Shown in pieces: positions 24,357-32,709 of a stretch of 34,128 bases of DNA (its first letter is position 1; every line of letters begins with the position of its first letter). The notes beneath the pieces are model-generated. The model saw nothing but the letters and a program-made list of their open reading frames with translations, was not told where the DNA came from and searched no databases. The translations under genes and the position numbers were made by a program. This DNA comes from Acidimicrobiaceae bacterium (GTDB lineage: Bacteria > Actinomycetota > Acidimicrobiia > Acidimicrobiales > Poriferisodalaceae): assembly GCA_002719335.1 (NCBI GenBank), contig PBHE01000024.1, positions 20,937 through 55,064 of the forward strand, written 5' to 3'.

Positions 24357-24362
24357 TACAGT
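24357..24362 (+). promoter_or_regulatory. putative -10 element (TACAGT) for rnpB
   Basis: TACAGT fits TANNNT and ends 5 nt before the inferred 5' end of the RNase P RNA at 24368. The -35 region is not convincing. Confidence 0.45.
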
Positions 24363-24367
24363 GATAC

Positions 24368-24734
24368 TGGCGGTGAGTTGGCTGGGTGACCGCAGTTCGT
24401 CTCACTTTCAGAGATGAGGCAAATTGAGGAAGGTCGGGACTCCGCAGGGCAGGGCGCTGGCAGATAACCAGGCGTCGTGAGACGACGGAAAGTGCAACAG
24501 AGAGTAGACCGCCGATGGACTAGGTCGACTAGTCACAGGCAAGGCTGAAACGGTGCGGTAAGAGCGCACCAGCGTGCAAGGTGACTTGCGCGGCTTGTAA
24601 ACCCCACCCGGAGCAAGGTCAAGCAGGAATCAGGCGGCCCGCCTCAAGATTCCGGGTAGACCGCTTAGATGGATGGTCACCCACGTGACTTTCGTCACTG
24701 GACAGAATCCCGCCTACAGGCTGGCTCACCGCCA
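24368..24734 (+). ncRNA. rnpB: RNase P RNA, bacterial class A
   Basis: Catalytic RNA of ribonuclease P, which matures tRNA 5' ends. The conserved segments appear in the right order: GAGGAAGGTCGGGACTCC (from about 24427; consensus GAGGAAAGTCCGG), CAGGGC, a CAACAGAGAGTAGACCGCC segment near 24496, GGTAAGAGCGCACC, AAACCCCACCCGG and, at the 3' end, ACAGAATCCCGCCTACAGGC. Helix P1 defines the ends: TGGCGGTGAG at 24368-24377 is fully complementary to CTCACCGCCA at 24725-24734. A length of about 367 nt is typical for class A. The hydrolase gene follows directly. Confidence 0.95.
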
Positions 24735-24790
24735 CGACCAGCCAAGTTTCTTTGAAGTTGGAGCTGAGGTCGCAAGTAACCTCAACCAGT

Positions 24791-25705
24791 GTGAGTGAAG
24801 ATTTTCTGGGAGCCGATTGGCCCGACTCTCTTGATCTCGGCCCCGCAACTGTTCTGACGGGTGTGGATCAAGGAAAATACCCGCACGGGAATTCATTATT
24901 GGTGCAAGGGACGCACCACAACGTCCTCATCGACCCTTCCTTGACTGTTGCGGAGCGAGGGTTATCTTTCGCGGTAGATCACGTTCTTCTTTCCCACGTC
25001 CACGAAGATCATTTACCTGGACTGAGTCGGTTATCAGACGTGCCTGTGCACTGCCACGAGGCGGATGCGATTGGACTCGCTTCGCTAGATGGCTTAATGG
25101 CCATGTACGGAATGCCCGCCGATGCAGACTCGGAGTTCCGCCAAGAAGTACTCAACGACTTTTATTATGCGCCCCGACCTGACGTGTCGACATTTTCTGA
25201 TACCACAGTTTTTGATCTTGGCGGAGTTGAAATTGAAGTAGTCCACACTCCCGGACATACCAGAGGGCATTGCGTCTTCGTAATTCCTCAAGCTCGGACC
25301 GCTTATCTTGGAGACATCGACTTGTCGGGTTTTGGCCCCTATTACTTCGACGAATGGTCGTCTCTCGGCGAATTCGAGCGATCCATTGAGCGGTGTCGGT
25401 CCCTCGACGCGGACCACTTTGTAACTTTTCACCACAAGTGGGTGATTTCTGGTCGCGAAAATTTTCTCGCCATGCTAGAAGACTTCGCTGATGTGATCGT
25501 GAGGCGCGAGTTATCGATGCTCGACTTCTTAAAACAACCTCGACTAGTAGCTGAGTGCGCTGCTCATCGGTTCGTGTATCGTCCCCATGTCGAAATGAAG
25601 TTCGTGGATCATGTCGAACTTCGCTCAGCTCAGATTCACTTGGGACGAATGGTCGAAGATGGGCGGGTAGAACTAATGGCTAATGGAAAGTTCAGATCTA
25701 TCTGA
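24791..25705 (+). CDS. metallo-beta-lactamase-fold hydrolase (304 aa)
   Basis: Binuclear zinc hydrolase of the MBL superfamily. HGNSLLVQGTHHNVLIDPS forms the opening strands; the metal motif is SHVHEDH (HxHxDH), followed by HTPGHTRGHC for the third His and GDIDLSGFG for the bridging Asp; a late FHHKW supplies the final His. The C-terminal 90 residues are a helical extension that looks like a winged-helix-type tail (DHVELRSAQIHLGRMVEDGRVEL), similar to MBL proteins with a C-terminal substrate-binding domain. Substrate unknown. GTG 24791 has TAACCT 8 nt upstream, suggesting a leaderless start; a longer reading begins at TTG 24752. Confidence 0.88.
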   Translation: MSEDFLGADWPDSLDLGPATVLTGVDQGKYPHGNSLLVQGTHHNVLIDPSLTVAERGLSFAVDHVLLSHVHEDHLPGLSRLSDVPVHCHEADAIGLASLDGLMAMYGMPADADSEFRQEVLNDFYYAPRPDVSTFSDTTVFDLGGVEIEVVHTPGHTRGHCVFVIPQARTAYLGDIDLSGFGPYYFDEWSSLGEFERSIERCRSLDADHFVTFHHKWVISGRENFLAMLEDFADVIVRRELSMLDFLKQPRLVAECAAHRFVYRPHVEMKFVDHVELRSAQIHLGRMVEDGRVELMANGKFRSI

Positions 25706-25707
25706 AT

Positions 25708-26292
25708 TCACTCTGGGCTGCTTGTCTTCAAGTGGGCTGTTTCGTTGAATGCGGTCACGGCGGGTCTACCGCCTCGTATTGCGATTCTTGTTATTTGTGC
25801 TTGTGCCACATTTAGACGCCAAGAAATTTGTTCCGATACACCCAAAGCCCACGCAATGGCCGACTTGATCGGCGAAACGTGCGTGAATACAGCCACGTTT
25901 AGCTCTGCAGCCTGAGAGATCAATTCGTCACAAGCCGCCGCTACCCGTTGGTCTAATTCGAAGAGGGACTCTCCGCCGGGAGGGGAAAAGGAAGCATCCT
26001 CTCTCCAAGTTGTCCATTCATGGGGAGCGATATCCGATATCGGACGCGAGTCCCATTCGCCATAATCAAGTTCAATCCAGCGCTCGTCTATTCGAGGATG
26101 TTGCCCCAGCGGCTCAGCTGTTTGAATCGCCCTCTGAAGTGGCGATGAAACCACCAGATCCACATGACCTAATGCTTTTGCTATTTGTTCGGCCTGTTTT
26201 CGTCCGTGGCCATCGAGTGGGTTGTCAACTCGCCCCTGCAAAAGCCCTGCGGCGTTGGCAACAGTTCTTCCATGCCGCACAATGAACAGCAC
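25708..26292 (-). CDS. histidine phosphatase (phosphoglycerate mutase-like, 194 aa)
   Basis: Phosphohistidine-dependent phosphatase. The catalytic RHG motif is at residues 6-8 in FIVRHGRTVANAAG, followed by GRVDNPLDGHGRKQAE and SSPLQRAIQTAEPL; the second His is in VFTHVSPIKSAIAWAL. It follows a CT398-type gene and a membrane protein gene. In mycobacteria the gene after the zinc-ribbon protein (Rv2229c) encodes an RNase HI fused to a phosphatase of this family (Rv2228c); here the phosphatase stands alone. GTG 26292 overlaps the upstream stop as TAGTG. Convergent with the hydrolase gene, 2 nt apart. Confidence 0.92.
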   Translation of the reverse strand: MLFIVRHGRTVANAAGLLQGRVDNPLDGHGRKQAEQIAKALGHVDLVVSSPLQRAIQTAEPLGQHPRIDERWIELDYGEWDSRPISDIAPHEWTTWREDASFSPPGGESLFELDQRVAAACDELISQAAELNVAVFTHVSPIKSAIAWALGVSEQISWRLNVAQAQITRIAIRGGRPAVTAFNETAHLKTSSPE

Positions 26293-26843
26293 TAGTGACC
26301 CTTGGGTTGAGGGTGAGTTATTGCTCGGTCGAGACGACCAGTCCTAATGAACAGCTGACGTCGACTGGAATTGGTCAGGCCCATGCGACGCCAGGCCCAG
26401 CAAATCGCGGCAAAACCCAAGAACTCCAATAGGAGAAGAAGAGTAACCGCACGATCACTCACAGGTATCTCGGCATCTACGAAAGACAGGCCGGTAATCG
26501 GCCACCAGAACAGTTGGGTGTTCATCCATGCGCCGTCGAACACCAGATGCCAGAACATGCCTATCGGGAGGGCGAGAACCAGTCGACGTTGGTGACGACG
26601 TCCGATGGTGAGAGCCATAACCATCACCATCAACACAATTGGAGCTGAAAGCGTGTGTAGTACCCAAGGGCTCCCTGACAATCCGTCGATCAAATCAGGC
26701 AGCAGGGTCCCCAGTATGACGAGACGATGATCTATGGCGGGATCTCGGAAGGTGAACCACATCGCTACGAGCCCTGTGCCCACAAACCACAACAACATCA
26801 GAGCGACCGTTACCGAATGAGAAGTGCGCCGCACTCTGGGCAT
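26292..26843 (-). CDS. multi-helix membrane protein (183 aa)
   Basis: Integral membrane protein with about four or five helices: 10-31 (VTVALMLLWFVGTGLVAMWF), 59-80 (LHTLSAPIVLMVMVMALTIG), 88-105 and 129-150. Polar motifs LGTLLPDLID and FWHLVFDGAWM, with His and Asp facing helices, resemble the YdjM/DUF457 group of membrane-bound metal-dependent hydrolase-like proteins; this is a tentative match. The start is uncertain: ATG 26843 overlaps the zinc-ribbon gene by 34 nt, while GTG 26834 or ATG 26798 would reduce or remove the overlap. Placed between the zinc-ribbon gene and the phosphatase. Confidence 0.75.
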   Translation of the reverse strand: MPRVRRTSHSVTVALMLLWFVGTGLVAMWFTFRDPAIDHRLVILGTLLPDLIDGLSGSPWVLHTLSAPIVLMVMVMALTIGRRHQRRLVLALPIGMFWHLVFDGAWMNTQLFWWPITGLSFVDAEIPVSDRAVTLLLLLEFLGFAAICWAWRRMGLTNSSRRQLFIRTGRLDRAITHPQPKGH

Positions 26844-27526
26844 TCCGAAGGTTCATTACTCGGCAACCTCCGGATCCGATCAATTTCAACAGCTGAGATC
26901 CCCAAGAAGCAGGCTCCGCATGATGTCCCAACAAGCCGACCTACGGCTGTATGGTCGCCCATCCGGTTGCGGTTCCGGTCGTAGAGCGCTACCAAGTCAA
27001 CTCCACCGCGTTCTTCGACTTCTGCTCTCTCTTTGTTTACCGCTCGCCGTTCGGCTTCGATTTCGGTTTGAGTAGCAGCCAACAGCTGGTCGACGTCACG
27101 AAGCGTCTCGCCGCCAACGGTGCGTTTCCCTTCAATTTCAGCTTCCTCGAGTGCGAAGGGCTCAATTTGTTCCATTAGCTCAATGATTTGATCTTCTACA
27201 ACTGCTTGGCGGCGCAAAATGGAGTCAATTTCATTCTGGAGGGCAGTTGCCTCTTTCGGCGAAGTCATTTCGCCTCCGTAAAGGGCGCTAGTGGATTTCG
27301 CGATTTTGTCTTCTAGACCTTGAACTTCCGCTTCCCGATCCCTTTGGGCTTGCCTAAGCACCTCCGTCTCGCTCGTTATCTTGGCGAGTTGTTCTCCTAG
27401 CCTTGCGTCTTCGGCTCGAAGCTCCACTATTTGACGGTGCTCTGGGAGCGTCTCAGAGCGATGGGAAAGCTGCGCGAGTCGGGTGTCTAGCTCCTGAAGT
27501 TCCACTAACACCTCAAGCTCGCTCAA
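26810..27526 (-). CDS. CT398-like coiled-coil protein with C4 zinc ribbon (238 aa)
   Basis: The first 170 residues form a long antiparallel coiled coil (heptads from LEVLVELQELDTRLAQL through to ERRAVNKERAEVEERGG) with a central conserved turn LYGGEMTSPKEATALQNEI (82-100). The end is a zinc ribbon: CGACFLGI and CPECGALLIR supply two CxxC pairs. This is the conserved bacterial CT398/DUF164 family, in mycobacteria Rv2229c. Its function is unresolved; nucleic-acid or peptidoglycan-linked roles have been suggested. TTG 27526 has GAGGAGG 5 nt upstream. Confidence 0.9.
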   Translation of the reverse strand: MSELEVLVELQELDTRLAQLSHRSETLPEHRQIVELRAEDARLGEQLAKITSETEVLRQAQRDREAEVQGLEDKIAKSTSALYGGEMTSPKEATALQNEIDSILRRQAVVEDQIIELMEQIEPFALEEAEIEGKRTVGGETLRDVDQLLAATQTEIEAERRAVNKERAEVEERGGVDLVALYDRNRNRMGDHTAVGRLVGTSCGACFLGISAVEIDRIRRLPSNEPSECPECGALLIR

Positions 27527-27594
27527 TGCTGCCTCCTCGACGACGTGAAATCTTGACTCTCAAGGTCCTCCGGTTCTAGCACGCACGGCGGCCA

Positions 27595-29802
27595 TCAAGT
27601 CCCATCCTCTTTTTCTTCCAAAGGCACCGTAGTGGTAGTCACTGGGTTCCGGCTAGGTACGAGCCCACAATTTAGGTATTCGTCTCTGTGAACGCCGGCG
27701 GACGACAGTTCAGTCATTCGACAGTTCGCCTCTGGGTGCGCAACGAAGCCGCCGACGTTGAGGTCCACCTCGACCATCGAACACGGCAAGTCAAATGGCA
27801 TTACTCCTCGTTCTCGATCTAGCTGAATATCGACGATGCACATTTCGTCCGACAGGTACAAAAGCTGAGAGTTTCGTTGAGGTGGAGGCGGTTGAGCTAA
27901 AGACAAAATTTCTTGTCCCTGCAAAACGCGCGTCATGTACGCCGCCCAAATACGTGCAGGAATCCAGCCACCTGTCCCATCCCGCCCCTGAATATCCGTC
28001 ATTGGCACCTTTTCTTCAGGATGTCCCATCCACACTGAAGTACTCAACTGGGGAGTGAAACCTACGTACCAAGCATCGCTGAAATCTTGAGCGGTGCCAG
28101 TTTTACCTGCAGAAGGGTGGCCATTCTCGAGACGGGCTCGGCGCCCGGTCCCAGCAATAACGTTCTGTTCAAGGGCTTCGCTGACCCATGCAGCGGTAGT
28201 CTCCTTGATCGCTCGGCGTCCTCTGGGTACGTGGTGATAAAGGACTGATCCCGATGCGTCTTCAATCTTACTTATGTAGTAGGGCTCCATTCGGAGGCCA
28301 CCATTGGCTATAGCGGCATACGCCACGGCTTGTTCAAGGGGCGTGACTTCTTGCGCCCCTAACGACATGGAAAGGTATGGACGGAACGAGTTTTCAGCGT
28401 CGCGACCTATGAGCCTGTTTGCTACTTCCACGACGTTTTCTAGACCAGTTCGGAGTCCCAGACGAACGAACGCGCAGTTAGAACTTTTCAACACAGCGAA
28501 TTGAACGGTGCCGACTACTCCGTCACTGTCGTTAAAATTACGGACCTCGTAGTCCACGTTGGGCGGATTAGGAAACGTGCAGGGTCCTTGCCCGCTAATT
28601 GTGTCAAACGGAAATAACCCAGCTTTTTCGACCGCTGCCGCGAGAACGTAGGTCTTGAAAGACGAGCCAGGCTGTCGTCTTCCTTGAGTAACAAGGTTGA
28701 ATTGGAACTCAGCGAACTCGGGGCCGCCAATGAACGCCCGCACCGCGCCGGTCGACGGATCCACCGACGCCATCGCAACCTCAAAGTCGTCCGTGCCTTC
28801 CGGTAGCACCTCTCGCACAGCTTCTTCCATATGTCGCTGCAGACTGGCATCGAACGTGGTCCAAACTCGAAGACCGCCGTTGTACACTTTTGCGAATCTT
28901 TCTTGGTACGTCTCTCCTAAGGCTGGGTGCCCGAGTAGCGCTTCGGTTACCTCGTCCAGGAAATAATCCCGTCGGAGAGTGGCGTCCGTTCGTTGTGGGC
29001 TTCTGTTTCGATCAGGGAGCCCACGTTGCTCAAACCGCTTGCGTTCATCAGCATCAATAATGCCGGCGTCTTCTGCGCTTTGGAGCGACATGCTCCGACG
29101 TTTACCGACAATTTCCGTGTCGGCGAAGCCGTCATATATGCCGGGGCTTCTAATGAGACCACCTAGGAACGCCCCGTCACCGACGTCGAGCTCTTCAACG
29201 TCCTTCCCGAAATAGGTTTCCGCTGCAGCCTGAAGGCCGTAGGCACCGTTTCCGAAATATATTTCGTTGAGGTAGAACTCAAGTATTTCTTGCTTAGTGA
29301 ACTCCTCCTCTAGCCGTGCAGCAAGCACAGCTTCACGAATTTTTCGATTAAACGAGCTTTCATTCCCGACGATGCGTAATTTCACAATTTGTTGGGTGAT
29401 GGTCGAACCACCTTGGGTGATTCCACCACTCGTGACGTTTTGAATCATTGCCCGACTGATAGCGCGAATGTCCACCCCGTTGTGTAACCAGAATTTGTTG
29501 TCTTCGACCGCTAATAATGTGGCGAGAACATCTTCTGGGATTTGGTCTATCTTCACTAGCTCACGATCGATGTCGTACCGCAAGATTCCTATTTCGTTAC
29601 CGTCGGCGCCGTAGACCTCCGTTCGCTGAGCTCCAGGAGAAAGATTTAATACCACGTCAGTTCGTTCTCGCTCCACGGCAAACAAAGCTTCTTTGCTATG
29701 CGGTGCAATTGCCATGCCAACGCTCGTTAATAAGACGGCGCACGTAATGGCCATCGCAACGAGGACAGGGAGACGCAGAAGGCGTCGGAAGGGGCGCACC
29801 AT
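27595..29802 (-). CDS. class A penicillin-binding protein (about 735 aa)
   Basis: Bifunctional peptidoglycan synthase. After a single N-terminal TM (VLVAMAITCAVLLTSVGMAI), a GT51 glycosyltransferase domain shows AVEDNKFWLHNGVD with the catalytic Glu, GGSTITQQIVK and FYLNEIYFGNGAYG. The transpeptidase has the nucleophile Ser in GSSFKTYV (SxxK), SSN in LKSSNCAF and KTGTAQDFSDAWYVG. A roughly 100-residue C-terminal tail with several cysteines follows. Type is as in PonA1. The frame is open to TTG 29883, but ATG 29802 leaves room for the divergent promoters and has TACCTT 6 nt upstream. The length after the trim is normal. Confidence 0.92.
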   Translation of the reverse strand: MVRPFRRLLRLPVLVAMAITCAVLLTSVGMAIAPHSKEALFAVERERTDVVLNLSPGAQRTEVYGADGNEIGILRYDIDRELVKIDQIPEDVLATLLAVEDNKFWLHNGVDIRAISRAMIQNVTSGGITQGGSTITQQIVKLRIVGNESSFNRKIREAVLAARLEEEFTKQEILEFYLNEIYFGNGAYGLQAAAETYFGKDVEELDVGDGAFLGGLIRSPGIYDGFADTEIVGKRRSMSLQSAEDAGIIDADERKRFEQRGLPDRNRSPQRTDATLRRDYFLDEVTEALLGHPALGETYQERFAKVYNGGLRVWTTFDASLQRHMEEAVREVLPEGTDDFEVAMASVDPSTGAVRAFIGGPEFAEFQFNLVTQGRRQPGSSFKTYVLAAAVEKAGLFPFDTISGQGPCTFPNPPNVDYEVRNFNDSDGVVGTVQFAVLKSSNCAFVRLGLRTGLENVVEVANRLIGRDAENSFRPYLSMSLGAQEVTPLEQAVAYAAIANGGLRMEPYYISKIEDASGSVLYHHVPRGRRAIKETTAAWVSEALEQNVIAGTGRRARLENGHPSAGKTGTAQDFSDAWYVGFTPQLSTSVWMGHPEEKVPMTDIQGRDGTGGWIPARIWAAYMTRVLQGQEILSLAQPPPPQRNSQLLYLSDEMCIVDIQLDRERGVMPFDLPCSMVEVDLNVGGFVAHPEANCRMTELSSAGVHRDEYLNCGLVPSRNPVTTTTVPLEEKEDGT

Positions 29803-29808
29803 TCCTCG

Positions 29809-29814
29809 AAGGTA
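29809..29814 (-). promoter_or_regulatory. putative -10 element (TACCTT) for the PBP gene
   Basis: On the minus strand TACCTT fits TANNNT and lies 6 nt before ATG 29802, spacing expected for a leaderless mRNA. AGGA immediately before the ATG is too close to act as a normal Shine-Dalgarno. Confidence 0.4.
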
Positions 29815-29893
29815 CCCGGCGTTGAGGCTCAGAAAGCGTCGGTCAAGCGATAGCCGTTGCCATTTGTACCTGTTTGTAGGCAATCATGGGTCT

Positions 29894-30565
29894 GTGTCTT
29901 CGTCACCAACCGACGCTACTTCTCTAGATCCGACTCGAACTTGGGTGATCGACGGGGGCCCTCAGGTACCGTCGCTGCCCTCTGACCCGCTGCCAACCTT
30001 GGTAATCGCTGCGGACATTGGCTACCAGCACGCTCGGGCTCTGGGATTATCGGTAGATGTTGTCGTCGGGGATTTTGATTCCCTCGCCTCGGACGAGCCG
30101 CTACTAACTGACCCTGGATTGATAATCGAGCGTCACCCCCAGGACAAAGATGTGAGCGATCTGGCTCTCGCGTTGAGATTCGCTTGGAACACGGGAGCAA
30201 CGAGCGTCGACGTTCTTACTGGAGGTGAAGGAAGACTCGATCATCTAGTTGTCGGATTAATGCTCATTGCCAACACTGAGAATATTGATCAACGGATAGT
30301 CACTCACTGCGGAGCTAGCCGCGCTATGGCTTTGAAACCGGGCAAGCCGTTCGATTTAGACGTTGTATCGGGCTCTTGGTTGACTCTCCTTGCTTTAGGC
30401 GGCGACACGAGAGTGTCCACAAGCGGTTTACGTTGGGATCTTGCTGCGAGTGACGAAATTTCTTCATTCAGCAGTCTGGGACTCAGTAACGAAGTGGTGG
30501 GAAGACCAGTAATCACAGTGCAACAGGGCATCCTTTTGGTAGTGGTCACTTCTCGCGATGGATAA
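29894..30565 (+). CDS. thiamine pyrophosphokinase (223 aa)
   Basis: Converts thiamine and ATP to thiamine diphosphate and AMP. Conserved signatures: ADIGYQHARALGLSVDVVVGDFDS (40-63, with the VGDFDS metal motif), HPQDKDVSDLALAL (81-94) and the GGEGRLDH thiamine-site motif (110-117). The C-terminal part forms the beta-rich thiamine-binding domain (LTLLALGGDTRV and on). The frame runs upstream to 29693, but that portion is a basic tract antisense to the PBP gene; GTG 29894 gives the usual length. The last codons overlap the thiamine-binding lipoprotein gene by 8 nt. Confidence 0.88.
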   Translation: MSSSPTDATSLDPTRTWVIDGGPQVPSLPSDPLPTLVIAADIGYQHARALGLSVDVVVGDFDSLASDEPLLTDPGLIIERHPQDKDVSDLALALRFAWNTGATSVDVLTGGEGRLDHLVVGLMLIANTENIDQRIVTHCGASRAMALKPGKPFDLDVVSGSWLTLLALGGDTRVSTSGLRWDLAASDEISSFSSLGLSNEVVGRPVITVQQGILLVVVTSRDG

Positions 30566-31730
30566 GGCATCTCTTCGCTCTGGCAGGACTATGTGCGTGG
30601 CCGTTGTGGTCATCTTTTTCGGTCTCGGGTGTGCCACCGCTACACAGCCCATGGACACCGTCCGGCTGTTGACGCACGAAGAATTTCACTTACCGCAGGA
30701 GGCAATTGACGACTTCACAGATCGCACAGGAATCGAAGTGCTCGTATTCGTGGAAAAAAACACCACCACGATGGTTGATCTACTCGAAAGGACCGTCGCG
30801 AATCCGATTGCAGACGTCGTTCTAGGCATCGATAGTCTCGAGCGGCGGCGGGTGACCGAGAAAAGACTGGTCGAGCCGTACCGACCGATCGCACTAGCGC
30901 AACTCGATCCTTCGTTGTTGTTGCAAGATGGCATGCTGACTCCGGTAAGTCAGTTAGCGGCCTGCTTGAACCGGTCGAAATCCCGGTATGACAGTGCTCC
31001 GCGGCGCATTGATCAATTACCTAAGCCGGGAGAAATTCCGTTACAGGCACCGGAAAAGATTGACGATCTCATCGATCCTCGACATGCGGAACAAGCAGTC
31101 ATTCCTGATCCGCTTTCGAGCCGGCTGGGTCTTTACTTTTTGGTGGCAATTGAGCGCCTGCATCCAGAAAACGTTGAAGGTGTCACTCCTTGGCCAAAGT
31201 TCGTCGATGAGATGCTTCGGTGGGGAGTAGAAATCGCTCCTAGTTGGGAAGAGGCTTGGTTTAGTCGTTTCCAGCCTTCAGCGGGCTTGGCGAATACTGA
31301 CACGCGTTCGTTGACTTGGGGCTCTTCGGGGATGCCCGCCGTTAGTGTGCGATTTCTTCCGGAACTTCCCGACGACGTGGACGTCGCAGTTATTGATAGT
31401 GGCTGCGTAAAGATTGTCAACTACGCGGGCGTAGTTAACAACACTCCGAACAGAAGAAATGCGGGCCGACTCGTTGATGCCTTCATTGAACCCCTGTTTC
31501 AGTTTGAAGTTCCTGACCGTTACGGGAGTCGCCCAACGAGAACTGACATCGTTCGCACAGACGCTTGGCGGCGTTTTGGCGTAAATGTGACCGCTATCCC
31601 AATAGATGAATGGCGAATCGGGCCACTCTGGGAAGTTTGGCTCATGACATGGAAACAAATTGTGGATTCGGTCGCAAGCGGTGAAGAGCCATTACCGCCG
31701 ATTGTTCAGGTGACCTTGCCCACCGAATGA
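30558..31730 (+). CDS. thiamine-type ABC transporter substrate-binding lipoprotein (390 aa)
   Basis: Periplasmic-type binding protein of the TbpA/ThiB kind. A short basic N-terminus and hydrophobic stretch end at the lipobox-like LGC (Cys25), so it is likely lipid-anchored. The mature part has the family look: VRLLTHEEFHLPQEAIDDFTDRTGIEV, then TTTMVDLLERTVANPIADVVLGID, DPLSSRLGLYFLVA and a C-terminal WRRFGVNV. No permease or ATPase gene follows; the next gene is on the other strand. The pairing with thiamine pyrophosphokinase supports thiamine or a precursor as ligand. ATG 30558 overlaps the kinase gene end; ATG 30591 would give too short a signal peptide. Confidence 0.82.
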   Translation: MDKASLRSGRTMCVAVVVIFFGLGCATATQPMDTVRLLTHEEFHLPQEAIDDFTDRTGIEVLVFVEKNTTTMVDLLERTVANPIADVVLGIDSLERRRVTEKRLVEPYRPIALAQLDPSLLLQDGMLTPVSQLAACLNRSKSRYDSAPRRIDQLPKPGEIPLQAPEKIDDLIDPRHAEQAVIPDPLSSRLGLYFLVAIERLHPENVEGVTPWPKFVDEMLRWGVEIAPSWEEAWFSRFQPSAGLANTDTRSLTWGSSGMPAVSVRFLPELPDDVDVAVIDSGCVKIVNYAGVVNNTPNRRNAGRLVDAFIEPLFQFEVPDRYGSRPTRTDIVRTDAWRRFGVNVTAIPIDEWRIGPLWEVWLMTWKQIVDSVASGEEPLPPIVQVTLPTE

Positions 31731-31748
31731 AGCTGCGTCGCAGAGAAC

Positions 31749-32594
31749 TCATTTTTTATTCTCGGGAGTCTGCCCGTAATCCTGCCAGGGGCCGTCCCGA
31801 TCGGCAACGGCGTCGCGGAGGCCTCCTTCGCTAATTTGTGCTGCCCATTCTTGGGCTTCAGGAGTGTGGCGCGCGATGCCATCAAAAAACGTACCCAGCA
31901 TCTGCGACGTGCGAAGCCCCATGTTCTCAAAGGCCTGGTTAATCAACAGCTTGTTGAGAGCAAGTTGATTAGCTGGGATGTTAGTAAAGCGACGCGCTTC
32001 GGATTCTGCGGCCTCGCATAGCTCATCTGGGTCGCAGACATATGAAACTAAGCCGATACGGAATGCAGTTTCGGCATCGATCGGCCGTCCAGTGAGTAAA
32101 AATTGTTTCGCGTGTTCCAGGCCAATTCGATGCACCCACATCATCGTGGTCGGAGTTCCATATATTCGGCTGGGGGCGTAACCAATCTGTGCATTAGTGG
32201 CCATGAACAGAAGGTCGGCGCAAAGTATTAGGTCGGTAGCGCCTCCAAGAGCCCAACCGGAAATTTCGCCGATGACCGGTTTAGGGCACTCCCAGATCTT
32301 CATGAACTGGCGCACATTTGCCGCCATTGATTGGTAGTCCCCTACAGGGTCCCAAATTTCTCCTTGTTCGGGGCCAGAATCGTCTAGAAATTCGCGAAGG
32401 TCATACCCAGCGGAGATATTGCCTCCCTCTCCTCTCAAGATGATTGCCGCGACGTCAGATGTATAAGCGGCCTGTTCAACGCCGTCCGCTACTCCTCGAA
32501 TAACGTCGACGGTCAGGGTATTCAACCGCTCCGGTCGGTTAATCGTGATGATCGCAACACCGTCACGTTCTTCATACAGCACTGATTCAGTCAA
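31749..32594 (-). CDS. enoyl-CoA hydratase/isomerase family protein (281 aa)
   Basis: Crotonase superfamily. Oxyanion-hole signatures: ISAGYDLREF (first) and GWALGGATDLILCADL (second); N-terminal strand VAIITINRPERLNTL. A 30-residue insert with GPEQGEIWDPVGDYQSMA separates the two. The C-terminal helices are typical. It may act in fatty-acid or aromatic-acid degradation; the catalytic Glu positions are not certain enough to decide between hydratase and another crotonase reaction. TTG 32594 is the better start: GGAGG lies 8 nt upstream. The longer reading from ATG 32648 has no signal and adds 18 unrelated residues. Convergent with the thiamine-binding protein gene. Confidence 0.88.
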   Translation of the reverse strand: MTESVLYEERDGVAIITINRPERLNTLTVDVIRGVADGVEQAAYTSDVAAIILRGEGGNISAGYDLREFLDDSGPEQGEIWDPVGDYQSMAANVRQFMKIWECPKPVIGEISGWALGGATDLILCADLLFMATNAQIGYAPSRIYGTPTTMMWVHRIGLEHAKQFLLTGRPIDAETAFRIGLVSYVCDPDELCEAAESEARRFTNIPANQLALNKLLINQAFENMGLRTSQMLGTFFDGIARHTPEAQEWAAQISEGGLRDAVADRDGPWQDYGQTPENKK

Positions 32595-32709
32595 CAGATC
32601 AGCCTCCGGCCTTAGATCACAGTTGCCGTAGAATAGTGGCCACTGCATATCAGCGACACCCGTTCAGATTGATCTGACTCGACGATCGATCTCCAGTAAA
32701 GGACTGGCC

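Noticed and set aside
29693-29893. Arg-rich N-terminal extension of thiamine pyrophosphokinase.
   Set aside because: It is antisense to the PBP 5' end and unlike any member of the family.
31733-31757. CTGCG-T-CGCAG followed by a T-run between the thiamine-binding protein and the hydratase, as a possible terminator.
   Set aside because: The loop would be one base, and the T-run is separated from the stem by several bases.
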